DNA of 21,387 nucleotides from Tieghemiomyces parasiticus (GCA_027575765.1 JANBPT010000835.1:1-21387); one strand, 5' to 3'. Shown: positions 8,369 to 18,439, counted from the first letter of the stretch. The notes: generated from the letters alone by a model not told the origin. Numbers and translations: made by a program.

Positions 8369-10385
8369 TTACTTTCGGGAGTAGTGGTTGGGTGCGTAGT
8401 GGTACAACGATTGGTACATAAATGCCTCAGAGAGTAGCACTTCAATCTCCTTCTCCGTCCACGACTTGGTGGGCACTCCCTGTAGAAAGAGCATGGTTTC
8501 CTGATGAGAAAATGCAGCAACGTCAATGTGGAAATAGCGTTAGCTGGGTGAAATGGTCCGGCGAAGCCCCGAGGGAATAGGTTGGGCGAATAAATTGCTA
8601 GCGATGCAGTGTACCCACTTACCTGGAAGTCCATCTTGAGCAGCACGTCGGTCCATTTGACCAAAAAGGCAGCGCACACGTATACGTGGAACTCGGAAAA
8701 CCCGCTAGAGCCCTCAGCCTGTTAACCGACGTAAGAGTAAAAAGCGAGCAAAATGCAAGATGTTAGTTTATCGGATCCCTCGGCTGAGTTGGCGGGGGAA
8801 TATCAAGGGCGGGCCGACAGGAAGTTCCGGTTCGCCTTCCTTCAAGCCATGAACTTACCAAGTACGTGTCCCACATGCGGATGGTGTTTTTCAATGAGAC
8901 CTCGCGCATCAGTAAGCAGTTCATCCAGCGGAACGCGAACTGAATAAACTCAACACCTTGGTCTTCGAGGTGGTCGGCCAGCTTCTGGTTGATACGAGCG
9001 ATGAGCTCCTTAAGTTTGCAAATCTGGCGTAAAATCCCCGGCTGGGCATGGATGTAGTTGTCCTAGAGGATGAGGTGGGGAGGGAGGAGCACGTGGTAGC
9101 CGAGGTATATAGTTAATAAGAGGGTTCGAGGAGCGTGTGTGGGCACCAAGGGGTGGAGCGGAACGTGTTCAGTCCTCATAGATGGTGCTATGCCACCGGT
9201 ACCAGCAGTGCATTGTCACGTTCTTAAGGGTATGAAGCAGGAAAAATGAGGTACATTCAGGGGCGGGTCTGGTATGCAGGCGGTCTACTTACCTGAATAC
9301 CATCTAGCAGCTTCGACAGACACCAAAAACTGTCAGCCTCCACCTCGTCGAGGACGTTCTGGGGGATATCAGCGGTGGTAGAGTGTTCGGGGTCGGTTTG
9401 GATTCGGGACGACAGAAAAACGAGGAAGAATGGGGTAACCAGGTCGTTGATACCCTGGACGTAGCCGCTGGCCGGGTGTCGGTCGGCCCAACAGTACAGG
9501 ATGCGGGCGAGGCACTGCTGAATAACAGGGTCCTGGAACAAGGTGGAGGTGGGAAAGGTGCGCGGCACATCGATTTGGATCTGGTGCCAGAGGGCCGGGT
9601 CCAGCGCCTCAACACCACGAGCGAAAGTCTGGGCCACACAGTCCTCGTACTCCTGGCGCTTGCGAGTCAGGGTTTGAGCGCGGCGGTCGGCGTTGGTGGG
9701 CAGGTAGCCCATGAGGAGCTGCCAGGCCATGCACCGAAACTGCTCGGGGATTCCATTCCAACTAAGCTGACGTAGCTTGGCTAGATCCACGTTGGGCTCA
9801 GCTAGGAGGCGCTCGAACCGTTCCACGCGGGCCAGACGCGAGTTGAGGTGGACCATCTCCTTGAGATTACGCTGCTCAAGTTTAGGATCGCTAAGGGTGC
9901 GATGGGCCAAGCGGAGTCCACCGACCTCGGGATGGAGAGGCGGGGACCGTGAGGGGCTGGTACGGGAGGCGCTTTCGCTACCCGCGGAGGACGGGGTAGA
10001 CGCACAGGAGGAGGTAGTAACCAGACCCGCAGGTTCGGAAGTGGTGTCTTTAATGGGTGATCGGTCCCCGGCGGCAAAGGACGCCCGCCGAAAATCGCTA
10101 GCAAAGCTGAGCGGGTCGTCGACCCCTTCGGTGTCCCACGCCGAGCCGGCCTCGTCCAGGAACTGTGAGATTTTGGGGTTCTGCCGAGCCTTGCGGGCTT
10201 TACCAGGGCCCGATTCGGCGAGCCGTTCGCTGATAACCGGACGGAACTTGGGTAGAGTAGCCGTACTGTAGGGAGAGGAGGTGGTGCAGGAGAAAAAGGA
10301 AGGGAGAGGGTCAGACTTGCGTGCGCAGTTTGTAGCGGACCGGTATGTCTTGCGCCGTAGACCCGGGTGGCGGCGGCTCACTCAT
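8369..10385 (-). CDS. GYP1: Gyp1/TBC1D22-type Rab GTPase-activating protein, five exons
   Basis: Proposed exons are 10385-10321, 10265-9293, 9062-8859, 8718-8623 and 8500-8369. All joins keep frame and give 489 residues ending SRK. The TBC domain spans about residues 194-460. Arg257 in IDVPRTFP is the arginine finger and Gln292 in SGYVQGIND the glutamine finger, the two residues TBC proteins use to drive GTP hydrolysis on Rabs. LLDGIQ joined to DNYIHAQPG, then FAFRWMNCLLMREVSL, RMWDTYL and FHVYVCAAFLVKW, are typical of Gyp1/TBC1D22, which acts on Ypt1/Rab1-class GTPases at the Golgi. The first ~180 residues are Ser/Pro-rich and probably disordered. Introns 2-4 have GTAAGT or GTAAGC-like donors. 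Intron 1 (55 nt) needs a GC donor (GCAAGT) and is chosen because it links an ATG start to the long frame, which otherwise lacks one. A different upstream start is possible. Confidence 0.9.
10266..10320 (-). other. Putative GC-AG intron in the GYP1-like gene
   Basis: On the minus strand the 55-nt segment starts GCAAGT, is pyrimidine-rich and ends CTACAG. Removing it joins ATG-started exon 1 to the main frame in phase. Without removal, the ATG frame stops at TGA three codons past the junction and the main frame has only a GTG before it. Confidence 0.6.
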
Positions 10386-10554
10386 CGCGTAGGTCCTATC
10401 TCTAGTGCATGGTCTAGCTTAGAATATCCATGACGCAATGTACCATACGTCAACACGCCAGTTGCTGGTGACCAAGACTCTCGCAAGGGATGGAGCGGGA
10501 ACCTGGCCAGGACAAGCAGCGGAGGGTAGAGGAACTGGCATTCCTGCTTAAAAC

Positions 10555-11484
10555 TTACGTGGGGCTGAAGGGCGAGAGTTTTGGGTTGGTCATTAGCAGC
10601 CCGGGGTAGGGCGATCCACCCATGAGGTCGAGGTCATCGCTCTGCGGGGACACGTCAAGTTCGGTGACGAAAATTTGGGCCGGAGTGTGGACGGGCTGGC
10701 GCCGCCAGAAAGTGCTACGCATAGCAAAAATGGGATTCCAAAAAAAAATGAAGGGGCGCCAGGAACAGCGGTAGAGAATAAGGAGGCCAAAAAAAGAGCG
10801 GTGCGGCCGAAACAGCGATGGAGTGAAATACAGGAGATAGGGGGATGTATATGGACGGCTGTGAGGAAGGGAGTCTGCTGGCGTTGGAATGTCGGAGGAG
10901 AAAAGGTGCAAGTCGAGGTGAACAGGGGGGATGGAAAGGGCCAACGGCTGCGCTATAACGTAGACATGAGGAACATGGGTAGCGTGGAGAGCTTGAAGGG
11001 AAGAGACGGGAAGATAGACGCTGTGGAGGAGTAAGCGATGGACGCTATGGTTGAAGACAATGCGGACGGGAATGGGTGAAGCGGTGGGGAAAGGTATAAG
11101 TACTCGGAGAGGGAGAGAAAAAGTGACAATGACAAGGGGGCGTCGGAGGTGGCTGGTAAGGGGCGGGGTAGGAGGGTGGCAAGGGGTGGGGTAGAAGTCA
11201 AGTCGTGGCCGGTTGACAACCTCACCTAGAGCGGTAGATAGTAGGACAATAACAATCAATAGCGACCCCAACAAAGTGCGAGGGAGCCGTTGTGAAATAA
11301 CGCGGACTCTGCCTGGAGTGGGAGGGCGGGCGGAGATGGAATAGGGGAGGCCGGCGAGTATATTGAATAGAGAAAGAAAGAGAAGCGAAGGAGGTGTCGA
11401 GTGAGAAGGTAAAAGGGTCAAGCGACAGAGGGCTGGAGGCAAGTGGAGAAAGGGCGAGTGGGCAATCGCAGTGGCATAGGGCAT
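10555..11484 (-). CDS. Unidentified membrane protein
   Basis: A 309-codon frame from ATG at 11484 to TAA. The strand is pyrimidine-rich, which lowers stop-codon frequency, so length alone is weak evidence. In a sample of about 88 codons, however, purines make up roughly 40%, 24% and 18% of positions 1, 2 and 3, the pattern of real coding DNA. A strongly hydrophobic segment lies near residues 69-84 (LLGSLLIVIVLLSTAL). A second, less clean one lies around 230-255 and is rich in Phe/Leu/Trp. The middle is beta-prone (VTFSLPLRVLIPF). The acidic C terminus has DVSPQSDDLDLMGG. The stop codon overlaps a perfect GTAAGT donor at 10558-10553. Splicing to 10502 would extend the protein to 348 residues, ending in a TGA that overlaps the GYP1 ATG, so the true 3' end is uncertain. 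I do not recognise the family. Confidence 0.5.
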   Translation of the reverse strand: MPYATAIAHSPFLHLPPALCRLTLLPSHSTPPSLLFLSLFNILAGLPYSISARPPTPGRVRVISQRLPRTLLGSLLIVIVLLSTALGEVVNRPRLDFYPTPCHPPTPPLTSHLRRPLVIVTFSLPLRVLIPFPTASPIPVRIVFNHSVHRLLLHSVYLPVSSLQALHATHVPHVYVIAQPLALSIPPVHLDLHLFSSDIPTPADSLPHSRPYTSPYLLYFTPSLFRPHRSFFGLLILYRCSWRPFIFFWNPIFAMRSTFWRRQPVHTPAQIFVTELDVSPQSDDLDLMGGSPYPGLLMTNPKLSPFSPT

Positions 11485-12917
11485 TTAAAGGCTGCGTGAC
11501 CGCGCGGGATTAGCCGGAGGCTAGCCTGTCTGCATACACCCCACTACCGCCCGCCCCAACCCTGCGATCTGGCCACTGCGCCCGCCCCCTGGCATTGGAT
11601 CGCGTCCAGTGGCGGTGGGCTGCGAGGGAGTGTCCCGCATACATGACTGCCCAACTTGCATGTAGGCTTATTTGCACACGCAAAAAAAGGCAGGTCCTTT
11701 CAATCGGAGCTAAAACGAGGGCGTGTGGGCACCGGGGCTTGACGGAAAGGAGCAGCCATTCAGGGTGCACAGGTGACACGGCACGCGTGTCATAATAGGC
11801 TCCCCTCTGGTAACACCATGCTGCACGGTCGTTTCTCCCGGCCCAATCCCGTCATTGCCCCCGCACCAACGCTCCGGAAACACATTCCATATCGCAGCAG
11901 GTTCGACCGGCGACGCGGGCGAGGCCGGCGGCAGCCAACCGAGTGGTCGTGGCGAAAAAAAAGAAAAGGAGGCCGCGCCCTTCAGCCGGGGCTTTTGGCT
12001 GCCTATTAGCGGTAATCGTCAGGGTCAGAGGGGCCGGCCGTCCGTCATCTCCGTTGCCACCTGTCGATTTGTCCCGTCCCAATCCACTGTTCGCCACTGC
12101 CATTAGCGACGTCGGTGCCTGGCCTATGGAGACCGAGGAGGCGAGGATTGCCAGGCGGCTGGTGCATGGAGTAGCCATCTCGTGGTGGCGCGCCAGCCGC
12201 CCTAGGCCAAAAATAGGCAGGTCGGATCGCCGCTTCCTCCCAAGATTCGCTTCACTTGCGTCCATTCCATTCACCCCGTGGCCACAAATAGGACATGCAG
12301 AGCCCGCCGCAGGGCTACGGGGAACTGCTGTGTGGGTTGTACCTTACACCTCCCTGTTTACAGTGTAAAATAACGTGATTGGCATATCGTGTGCACGGCC
12401 CGGTAATAATGGCTCACGTGCAGTTAGACTTTGGGGGGATACTATCTATGGGCTCGGGCTTAGCTCAGGACTGAGAACGTAGATGGATCATATTGAGGCT
12501 GTGCAGTCCACTCGTTCAGTCCGGGGCTGTACGGCCAAAGCCCCGCTTAGAGTGAGGTCGCCAGAACCCTTCCAGGTGCATCACTCGTAATCTACCAGCC
12601 AGGAGTTAGCACCAACGGGTAATTAGGCTGAAAACCAAGCGTGGAGGCCAGCGTCCACATCCCGGCGCGTCCCCCAGGCTTGCGATTCCGTTGTTTTGCC
12701 CATACTCACTCCGCAGGGTCTCACCGTCTACAGCGCGAATCGTATTGGGCCCATGCGACCGTCGTGTGCCAGGGCTCATTAGTTCCTGCCATCTGGCTGT
12801 CATCCACTATTCTAACTGTAAGCCCCTTAATTCCTTTGGCCTTTAATCCCATTTACCGCCCACCGCCCCACGGCCGTGTGTGTTCCTCTTTATCACATTT
12901 TCGACACATACCTCGGC
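11485..12917. other. Divergent intergenic region upstream of TAF5 and the unidentified membrane gene
   Basis: This 1.4-kb spacer lies between two divergent genes and should hold both promoters. Several GC-rich open frames exist on both strands (for example 11852-12274 minus and 11943-12368 plus), but they overlap, begin with GTG rather than ATG, and show no domain. Features seen are CACGTG at 12415-12420 and CCAAT at 12079-12083. Minus-strand TTTAAA directly abuts the membrane gene start, too close to act as its TATA box. Confidence 0.45.
12415..12420. promoter_or_regulatory. CACGTG E-box in the TAF5 upstream region
   Basis: A palindromic CACGTG core lies about 500 bp before the TAF5 start. 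It shares this core with the pair at 2733 and 2864 but not their flanks. A binding role is only possible, not shown. Confidence 0.2.
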
Positions 12918-15260
12918 ATGCAGAAGCGGACATTATCTACCGCCAACGCGTCGGATGTCGCTGCCGACCGGCCGGCCGAGGGTGACTCCGCCGCTGCGAC
13001 CGGCCCCACTGCGTCCACCACCAACCCAGCCGCGACACCCACGTCGGTGACCCCCGGCACCGAGGTAAACCAGATCGTCCTGCACTACTTGCAATCCAAG
13101 GGCTACGCTCGCACGGCCAGTAGCCTCCAATCCGAAGCCCACGTGCAGTCCCTGGCCGATCTCGCCCAAACCTTCCAGCCCACGTCGGACGTGTCCCTCC
13201 CCAACTACGTCCTGTTCTATAACGAGGCCGAGCAGGGCAACCCGGACGCCTACCGGTCTAGCTACTCAACGCTGCGGTACTGGATCGACCGATCCCTCGA
13301 GTTGTACCAGCCGGAGCTGCGTACCGTGGCCTACCCGGTCTTCGTCCACGCGTACCTCGAGCTCGTCAATAAGGAGCTGGGCGACACCGCCCGCGCCTTC
13401 TGGGATGCCTTTCATGGTGATTTTGACTGGCGACACCCAGAAGATCTCCGTCGCCTCGCCCGGGTGACCGAGCCCGCCCACGTCCGCGATAACCCGCTCG
13501 CCCAGACCCTGCTGACCACCAAGTATAACGTCATCATGTCCAAGGTGGCCTTCGAACTGCTCATGTCGTTCCTCCAGGAGAACCAGTTCATGCTTCTGCT
13601 GCGGATCATCAACCAGCACGTCAACATCAAGCTGTCCGAGACCCCCACGGCGGACAGCGGGGATGTGGGCGTCGTGGGCGCCAGCCACACTCAACTCGAA
13701 CAGTTTGCCCAGGAACGGCTCACCCTCGGCCAGCTCCCGCCGTCCGCTGACCTCCGCCACGAGGTGGAGCAGACGCTCAAGGAGGCCACCCTGCATTCCG
13801 GTGCTCACGGCGGTGACCCAGGGATGGGCGCCACGGCCGCCGCCGTAATCGACGGAGTACCCGCTGAGACCCTCCTCCAAGACTACCAGCGGCTCAAGAA
13901 GGAGGCTTCGGGCCCTGATGCCGTCAACCCGACCGACATACCCTACCCGCCCTTCAAGGCCTTCGACGTCAAGGACCAATTGCATCGGCTGGCCGACGCC
14001 CGTAAACGAGTCGCCCAAAGTCGCGAGGCCCTCCCCTCTGTCTGCGCCTTCACCCTTCATAATACTCACGACACCCTCAACTGTACAGCCGTCACGGAAG
14101 ATCTGTCTCTCCTGGCCGGTGGTTTCTCCGAATCCTACATCAAACTGTGGAGTTTGACGGGCGAGCCCCTGCGCGGCCTCCGGAGCAATTTCAATCCGGC
14201 CCTTGTCAACGACATGGACGACCTTAATCGGTTTCGCGAGCGGGCCCCGACCCACGAGCCAACGGATGCGTCGTCTTCTCCTGTGCCGCTCGCTCGGCCC
14301 TACAAGAAACTGGTGGGTCACTCGGGCCCTGTCTTCAGCATGGATGTGAGCCATGACGGCCGCTTCCTTCTGTCCGGATCCGAAGACAAGACAGTACGCC
14401 TGTGGAGCCTGGATACCTTCACCAACCTGGTGTGCTACCGCGGTCATAACTACCCGGTGTGGGACGTGGCGTTCGGTCCGTACGGAGTGTACTTCGCTAC
14501 CGCGTCGCACGATAAGACCGCCCGGCTGTGGAGTTGCGAGCACATCGCTCCGCTCCGTATCTTCGCGGGCCACCTGGCCGACGTGGACGTGGTGCGATTC
14601 CATCCCAACTCCAAGTACATCGTCACCGGATCGACCGATCGGACCTGTCGGCTGTGGGACGTGCAGCGTGGGTCCTGCGTCCGCGTATTTACCCCCGGCA
14701 GTAGTGGCGGCACCGGAGGTCCCATCACCGCCATGGCCGTAGCCCCCAACGGTCGCATCATGGCCTCCGCCTGCGAGGACCGTAGTATTACCCTGTGGGA
14801 TCTGGGGTCCGGCAAACGGCTGCAACACTTCACCGGCCACGACAAGGCGGTTTATTCCCTCGCATTCAGCCAGGAGAGTACCTTGCTCATGTCGGGGTCG
14901 GCGGACTGTACCGTGCGCCTGTGGGATGTTAATGGATCAGCGGCTACGCCCGCCACCGGTGAAGTCGATACCGCGCGTCCTATACCTAATGGCGTCGATA
15001 GGCATGGGTCCATGCCGTTGGCCGAGGACACCACGACAACCATTAACGGGGGTGGTGGGGGAGTAACGACTAGTGGTAGTGGCAATACGACCGGCGCGGC
15101 GGGAAAGAATGGTAAGCGGAAGGCTCCAGCAGCTGCGCCGGCCGTGGTCGATCCAAATCTCCTCGCTACGTTTGCTACTAAGCGTACGCCGGTTTATCAG
15201 GTATACTATACCAAGCGGAACCTCGGGGTGGCCGTTGGGGCTTTCATGCCTCCAAATTGA
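12918..15260 (+). CDS. TAF5: TAF5, WD40 subunit of TFIID and SAGA
   Basis: A single-exon, 780-residue protein from the first ATG of the frame (12918); the open frame continues 14 codons upstream without an ATG. TAF5 scaffolds general transcription factor TFIID and, in fungi, also the SAGA co-activator. After a low-complexity Ala/Thr N terminus, a LisH motif lies at about 50-82 (VNQIVLHYLQSKGY). The TAF5 NTD2 helical domain spans about 115-245 (YSTLRYWIDRSLELY). WD40 repeats run from about 377, with clear blades from 467 (GHSGPVFSMD, ending in LWSL, LWSC or LWDV/LWDL types) to about 672. A Gly/Thr-rich linker of about 75 residues with a basic GKRKAP patch follows. The chain then closes with TKRTPVYQVYYTKRNLGVAVGAF, the usual TAF5 C terminus forming the last propeller strands. 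The order and end motif separate it from other WD40 proteins. Confidence 0.96.
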   Translation: MQKRTLSTANASDVAADRPAEGDSAAATGPTASTTNPAATPTSVTPGTEVNQIVLHYLQSKGYARTASSLQSEAHVQSLADLAQTFQPTSDVSLPNYVLFYNEAEQGNPDAYRSSYSTLRYWIDRSLELYQPELRTVAYPVFVHAYLELVNKELGDTARAFWDAFHGDFDWRHPEDLRRLARVTEPAHVRDNPLAQTLLTTKYNVIMSKVAFELLMSFLQENQFMLLLRIINQHVNIKLSETPTADSGDVGVVGASHTQLEQFAQERLTLGQLPPSADLRHEVEQTLKEATLHSGAHGGDPGMGATAAAVIDGVPAETLLQDYQRLKKEASGPDAVNPTDIPYPPFKAFDVKDQLHRLADARKRVAQSREALPSVCAFTLHNTHDTLNCTAVTEDLSLLAGGFSESYIKLWSLTGEPLRGLRSNFNPALVNDMDDLNRFRERAPTHEPTDASSSPVPLARPYKKLVGHSGPVFSMDVSHDGRFLLSGSEDKTVRLWSLDTFTNLVCYRGHNYPVWDVAFGPYGVYFATASHDKTARLWSCEHIAPLRIFAGHLADVDVVRFHPNSKYIVTGSTDRTCRLWDVQRGSCVRVFTPGSSGGTGGPITAMAVAPNGRIMASACEDRSITLWDLGSGKRLQHFTGHDKAVYSLAFSQESTLLMSGSADCTVRLWDVNGSAATPATGEVDTARPIPNGVDRHGSMPLAEDTTTTINGGGGGVTTSGSGNTTGAAGKNGKRKAPAAAPAVVDPNLLATFATKRTPVYQVYYTKRNLGVAVGAFMPPN

Positions 15261-15937
15261 AGCATCTGGCGTGGTGGGAGCCTGTGTGGGTCGTTGCATT
15301 GTTAAAGTAAAATTCACCACCGCCCCAACTTGTGTTCCGTATAAAATTGTCTAGGATGATAACGAGGGAGAGGGGTTTCTACTGGTACTGGCAAGTATAG
15401 CCCCGATGACCAGTCGACTATTACCACGCCGTACTTAATCAAACGAACGAAGGCGTTTGGTGGCGGGATTTTCTTTGCCAACTCGTGGGCCTAACCTTTC
15501 CCACTCGACACTGGTGCGTGGGAGATAAGATGGTTGTCGGGCAGGGTATTGTCAGTTCTAAGAAGCGGGCGTAGCACCTGTCCGTGCCTAGTTCAGGAGG
15601 CGGTGTGGCCTACCCGACCCTTCCTCCCCTTACCCTTCCGAAACGCCTTAGTTATACTGCCTTCCAGGGTAAACCAGTGAACTGTGGTTGTAGTCAACGC
15701 CCTCTGAGCAAGTGTTGGCCCTCACTAACGTTGGCTACTAGCGCTTTACTTTACCAGCACTATTTGTTCAAGCACACGCTCACACGTACAACCACGTCTC
15801 GCTAGACCTTTTCGAATCCAGCCTTTGCCTCGTCCACTGATCAGCCCATATTCCGCATCGCCCGTCTCGAAGGCCCTGGGCCTTGCACTCTCATTCACCT
15901 TCCCCCGTCCATCCCTCGCCGCTGGCCAGCCGCCGCC
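15261..15937. other. Intergenic region between TAF5 and BPL1
   Basis: I see no gene. The only notable open frame (15584-15805 plus) begins with GTG and has no features. The segment should contain the TAF5 3' end and the BPL1 promoter; its last 100 bases are CT-rich and lead into an excellent start context (GCCGCCATG). Confidence 0.55.
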
Positions 15938-18439
15938 ATGAATGTCCTGGTTTACACGGGTGAAGGCGCCAGCAAAACTAGCCTGACACACACCTTCTAT
16001 TCGCTCTATGAGGTCCTAGGCCACCACTACGCGGTAGTCCCCGTCACGGACGCGACCCTCCGCTCGGAACCCTGGGAGCACAACGCTGCGCTCCTGGTTA
16101 TGCCTGGTGGCCGCGACCGACCCTACGTTGAGAATCTCCGCGGGGATAAAGGAAACGACCGTATCCGCCGGTACGTCCGGAACGGCGGCCGGTATCTAGG
16201 TTTGTGCGCCGGCGGGTACTACGGATGCCATCGGATTGAGTTTGAAAAGGACACGCCGAACGCCGTGTGCGGGCCCCGGGAACTCGCGTTTTATCCGGGC
16301 GTGTGCAAGGGAACGGTATACCCTGGGTTTGCGTATAATAGTGAGGCCGGGGCTCGCGCCGTGGAGATCAGGCCTGCGTGGGATCGGTTGACCGACAGGA
16401 GTTCGCCAACTCCGCTCAACTCGACCGGGTCGGCGACGAGTCCGGATCAGCAGCAGCAGGAGCAATATCGGCCGAGGCAGTTTCGGGTCTATTACAACGG
16501 CGGCGGGTATTTCATGCACGCCAGCCAACTAGTACCGGCTGCACTAGGCTCTCCCGTGGTACAAGTCCTAGCGACCTACGCGGTCGACCCCCAGGACCAT
16601 ACGGGCGACTGGGACGGCGCCGCCGCGGTGAGCTGCGAGGTTGGCCGCGGCCGCGCGGTGCTCACGGGCATTCATCCGGAATACACGCCGACCAAACTGA
16701 ATCCCCGGGACTACCACTCCCCAGACAACGCCGACCTGGTCGCTCGTCTCGAACACGATGACGGCGCCCGGCAGCTGTTTTGGAAGTCTCTCCTGGCACA
16801 CCTTGGTCTCCGTGTCAGCGCCCGCCCCATGAACGTACCTGCCCTCACACCCATTTTGCTTACCGCGTCACCGTGGGTGTGGCCGGAGGGGTCGACACCG
16901 TCCAGTGCGGCCGAGGCGGCGTTATGTAGTCGCCAACACCCGTTTGATTGTCTGCGTAGGGAAGCCTTGGCGGCGACGGCGCTGGACACTGGGGATGGCG
17001 ACCGGATTATGCACGACCAAGACGCTGCGTTTTACGTGACGGACTTCTCGCCCACATTGTTTGCCCTGTTGAGTCCACGCGACGGGCCGGTCTCACCTTC
17101 CGTCATCCCTGACGCTAAGGCGGAGAACAAAGGGTCATCAACTTCACCGCAGCCATCTTCGCCCTCGAGCGTTCCGCTCGACCAGATTCTGCAGCGCTTA
17201 TCCGTCGAGGGTGGCCGGACGGCAGCCTCCCAAGCCCGCACCCTCCTTCCGGAAGGTACCTTCCCACTGATGCTCTGCCCAGGATTACCCCCGCCACCCG
17301 GCCAGTTCACTCCACGGTTCGACCTTCGTCGCGCTCACCTCTACCTCAAAGAACTGGGCGCCCGTCATATGGGCCAGTACCTCTTGTATGCCGAAACTAC
17401 CACGTCCACCCAGACCGTACTGGATGCTAACCCAAGGCTGAGTGCCCTGCTTCCATCCGGCTTGGCCTTCGTGGCTACCCAGCAGGTCCGGGGCCGTGGG
17501 CGCGGTAAAAACCCTTGGATATCGCCCGCCGGGTGTCTCCAGTTCTCACTCGTGTTGCGTTACCCCAACCTCCCACCCCGTGAATTGGTGACGGGGGTTT
17601 CGGGTACTGGGGCCGGACCCTCGCCTGTGCTCCTTCAATACTTGTTTGGCCTGGCCGTCGTTGAGGCGGTGCGTAGCTGCCCTGGCTACGAAGCCATCCC
17701 GCTGCGGCTCAAATGGCCCAACGACGTCTACGCCGAGGTGTCAAGCCATACAGCCGCCGAGCCGAGTACCAGCACGATATCCGATCCCAATTATCACGAT
17801 GCGAATGAGACTCTCCCCCAGCTCCGCCGTCTCAAGGTAGGCGGTATCCTAGTCAACTCACACTTCACCTGCAACCAGCACACCCTCGTCATCGGTGCCG
17901 GTGTAAACTGTCAGAACAGCCTCCCGACCACCTCGATCAACGAGCTCATCCGTGAGTATAACCGCCAGCACAAAACGCAGCTTGCCGTCTGGAGTGAGGA
18001 ACTGCTCTTGGCACGGATCTTGGCCCAGTTCGAGCTGTTTTATTTCCGGTTTACTACTGGATATAACCGGCCCGCTAACCCCGTCGAGGCCGTGCTAGCC
18101 ACCACCCCCACTCGAGGCGGCAGCGGTGATCGGATGCCCATCCTGAGCCTCGCCGAACGCCCGCTAGTCAACCCGCGGTCGCTCTGCCAACCACCCGGAC
18201 CCGGCCCCAAGGGCATCGCCCCATTCCTGCCGCTGTACTATGAGCGGTGGCTGCATACGGGCCAGCAGGTCACGCTCGCCGACCACCACCATGCTCGTGT
18301 CCGGATCAATGGCATCACCCCGGATTACGGCTACCTCACCACCACCGCCGTAGATGATGCCCAGACCGTGTATACACTACAGCCCGGTGGGAACAGTTTT
18401 GATATGATGGCCGGGCTCATTAGCATGAAAAGTGCCTAG
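15938..18439 (+). CDS. BPL1: Biotin-protein ligase (holocarboxylase synthetase)
   Basis: A single-exon, 833-residue enzyme with an optimal start context (GCCGCCATG). It makes biotinyl-AMP from biotin and ATP and transfers biotin to a lysine of acetyl-CoA, pyruvate and other carboxylases. Residues 1-300 form the fungal BPL N-terminal glutamine-amidotransferase-like domain (MNVLVYTGEGAS, VMPGGRDRPY, YLGLCAGGYYG with Cys90). A variable Ser/Pro-rich region follows at about 300-480. The catalytic domain has the ATP/biotinyl-AMP loop RGRGRGK at 518-524, KWPND at 592-596, the catalytic KVGGIL at 633-638 (Lys633) and GAGVN at 653-657. A beta-rich C-terminal cap follows, near HHHARVRINGIT. Length and order fit fungal Bpl1, which is longer than the bacterial BirA class. 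No DNA-binding domain is present. It follows TAF5 on the same strand, 677 bp away. Confidence 0.96.
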   Translation: MNVLVYTGEGASKTSLTHTFYSLYEVLGHHYAVVPVTDATLRSEPWEHNAALLVMPGGRDRPYVENLRGDKGNDRIRRYVRNGGRYLGLCAGGYYGCHRIEFEKDTPNAVCGPRELAFYPGVCKGTVYPGFAYNSEAGARAVEIRPAWDRLTDRSSPTPLNSTGSATSPDQQQQEQYRPRQFRVYYNGGGYFMHASQLVPAALGSPVVQVLATYAVDPQDHTGDWDGAAAVSCEVGRGRAVLTGIHPEYTPTKLNPRDYHSPDNADLVARLEHDDGARQLFWKSLLAHLGLRVSARPMNVPALTPILLTASPWVWPEGSTPSSAAEAALCSRQHPFDCLRREALAATALDTGDGDRIMHDQDAAFYVTDFSPTLFALLSPRDGPVSPSVIPDAKAENKGSSTSPQPSSPSSVPLDQILQRLSVEGGRTAASQARTLLPEGTFPLMLCPGLPPPPGQFTPRFDLRRAHLYLKELGARHMGQYLLYAETTTSTQTVLDANPRLSALLPSGLAFVATQQVRGRGRGKNPWISPAGCLQFSLVLRYPNLPPRELVTGVSGTGAGPSPVLLQYLFGLAVVEAVRSCPGYEAIPLRLKWPNDVYAEVSSHTAAEPSTSTISDPNYHDANETLPQLRRLKVGGILVNSHFTCNQHTLVIGAGVNCQNSLPTTSINELIREYNRQHKTQLAVWSEELLLARILAQFELFYFRFTTGYNRPANPVEAVLATTPTRGGSGDRMPILSLAERPLVNPRSLCQPPGPGPKGIAPFLPLYYERWLHTGQQVTLADHHHARVRINGITPDYGYLTTTAVDDAQTVYTLQPGGNSFDMMAGLISMKSA

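Noticed and set aside
8365..8679. 104-codon minus-strand frame starting MCAAFLVKW
   Set aside because: Its first residues are real GYP1 exon 4, but it then reads through the intron at 8622-8501 and continues out of frame.
11852..12368. Two overlapping GC-rich frames (140 codons minus, 141 codons plus) upstream of TAF5
   Set aside because: Both begin with GTG, overlap each other, and have no motif. High GC content makes such frames common.
13266..14840. 524-codon minus-strand frame opposite TAF5
   Set aside because: It is a shadow of the GC-rich TAF5 coding strand. The plus strand carries clear LisH, NTD2 and WD40 motifs, while the antisense frame has none.
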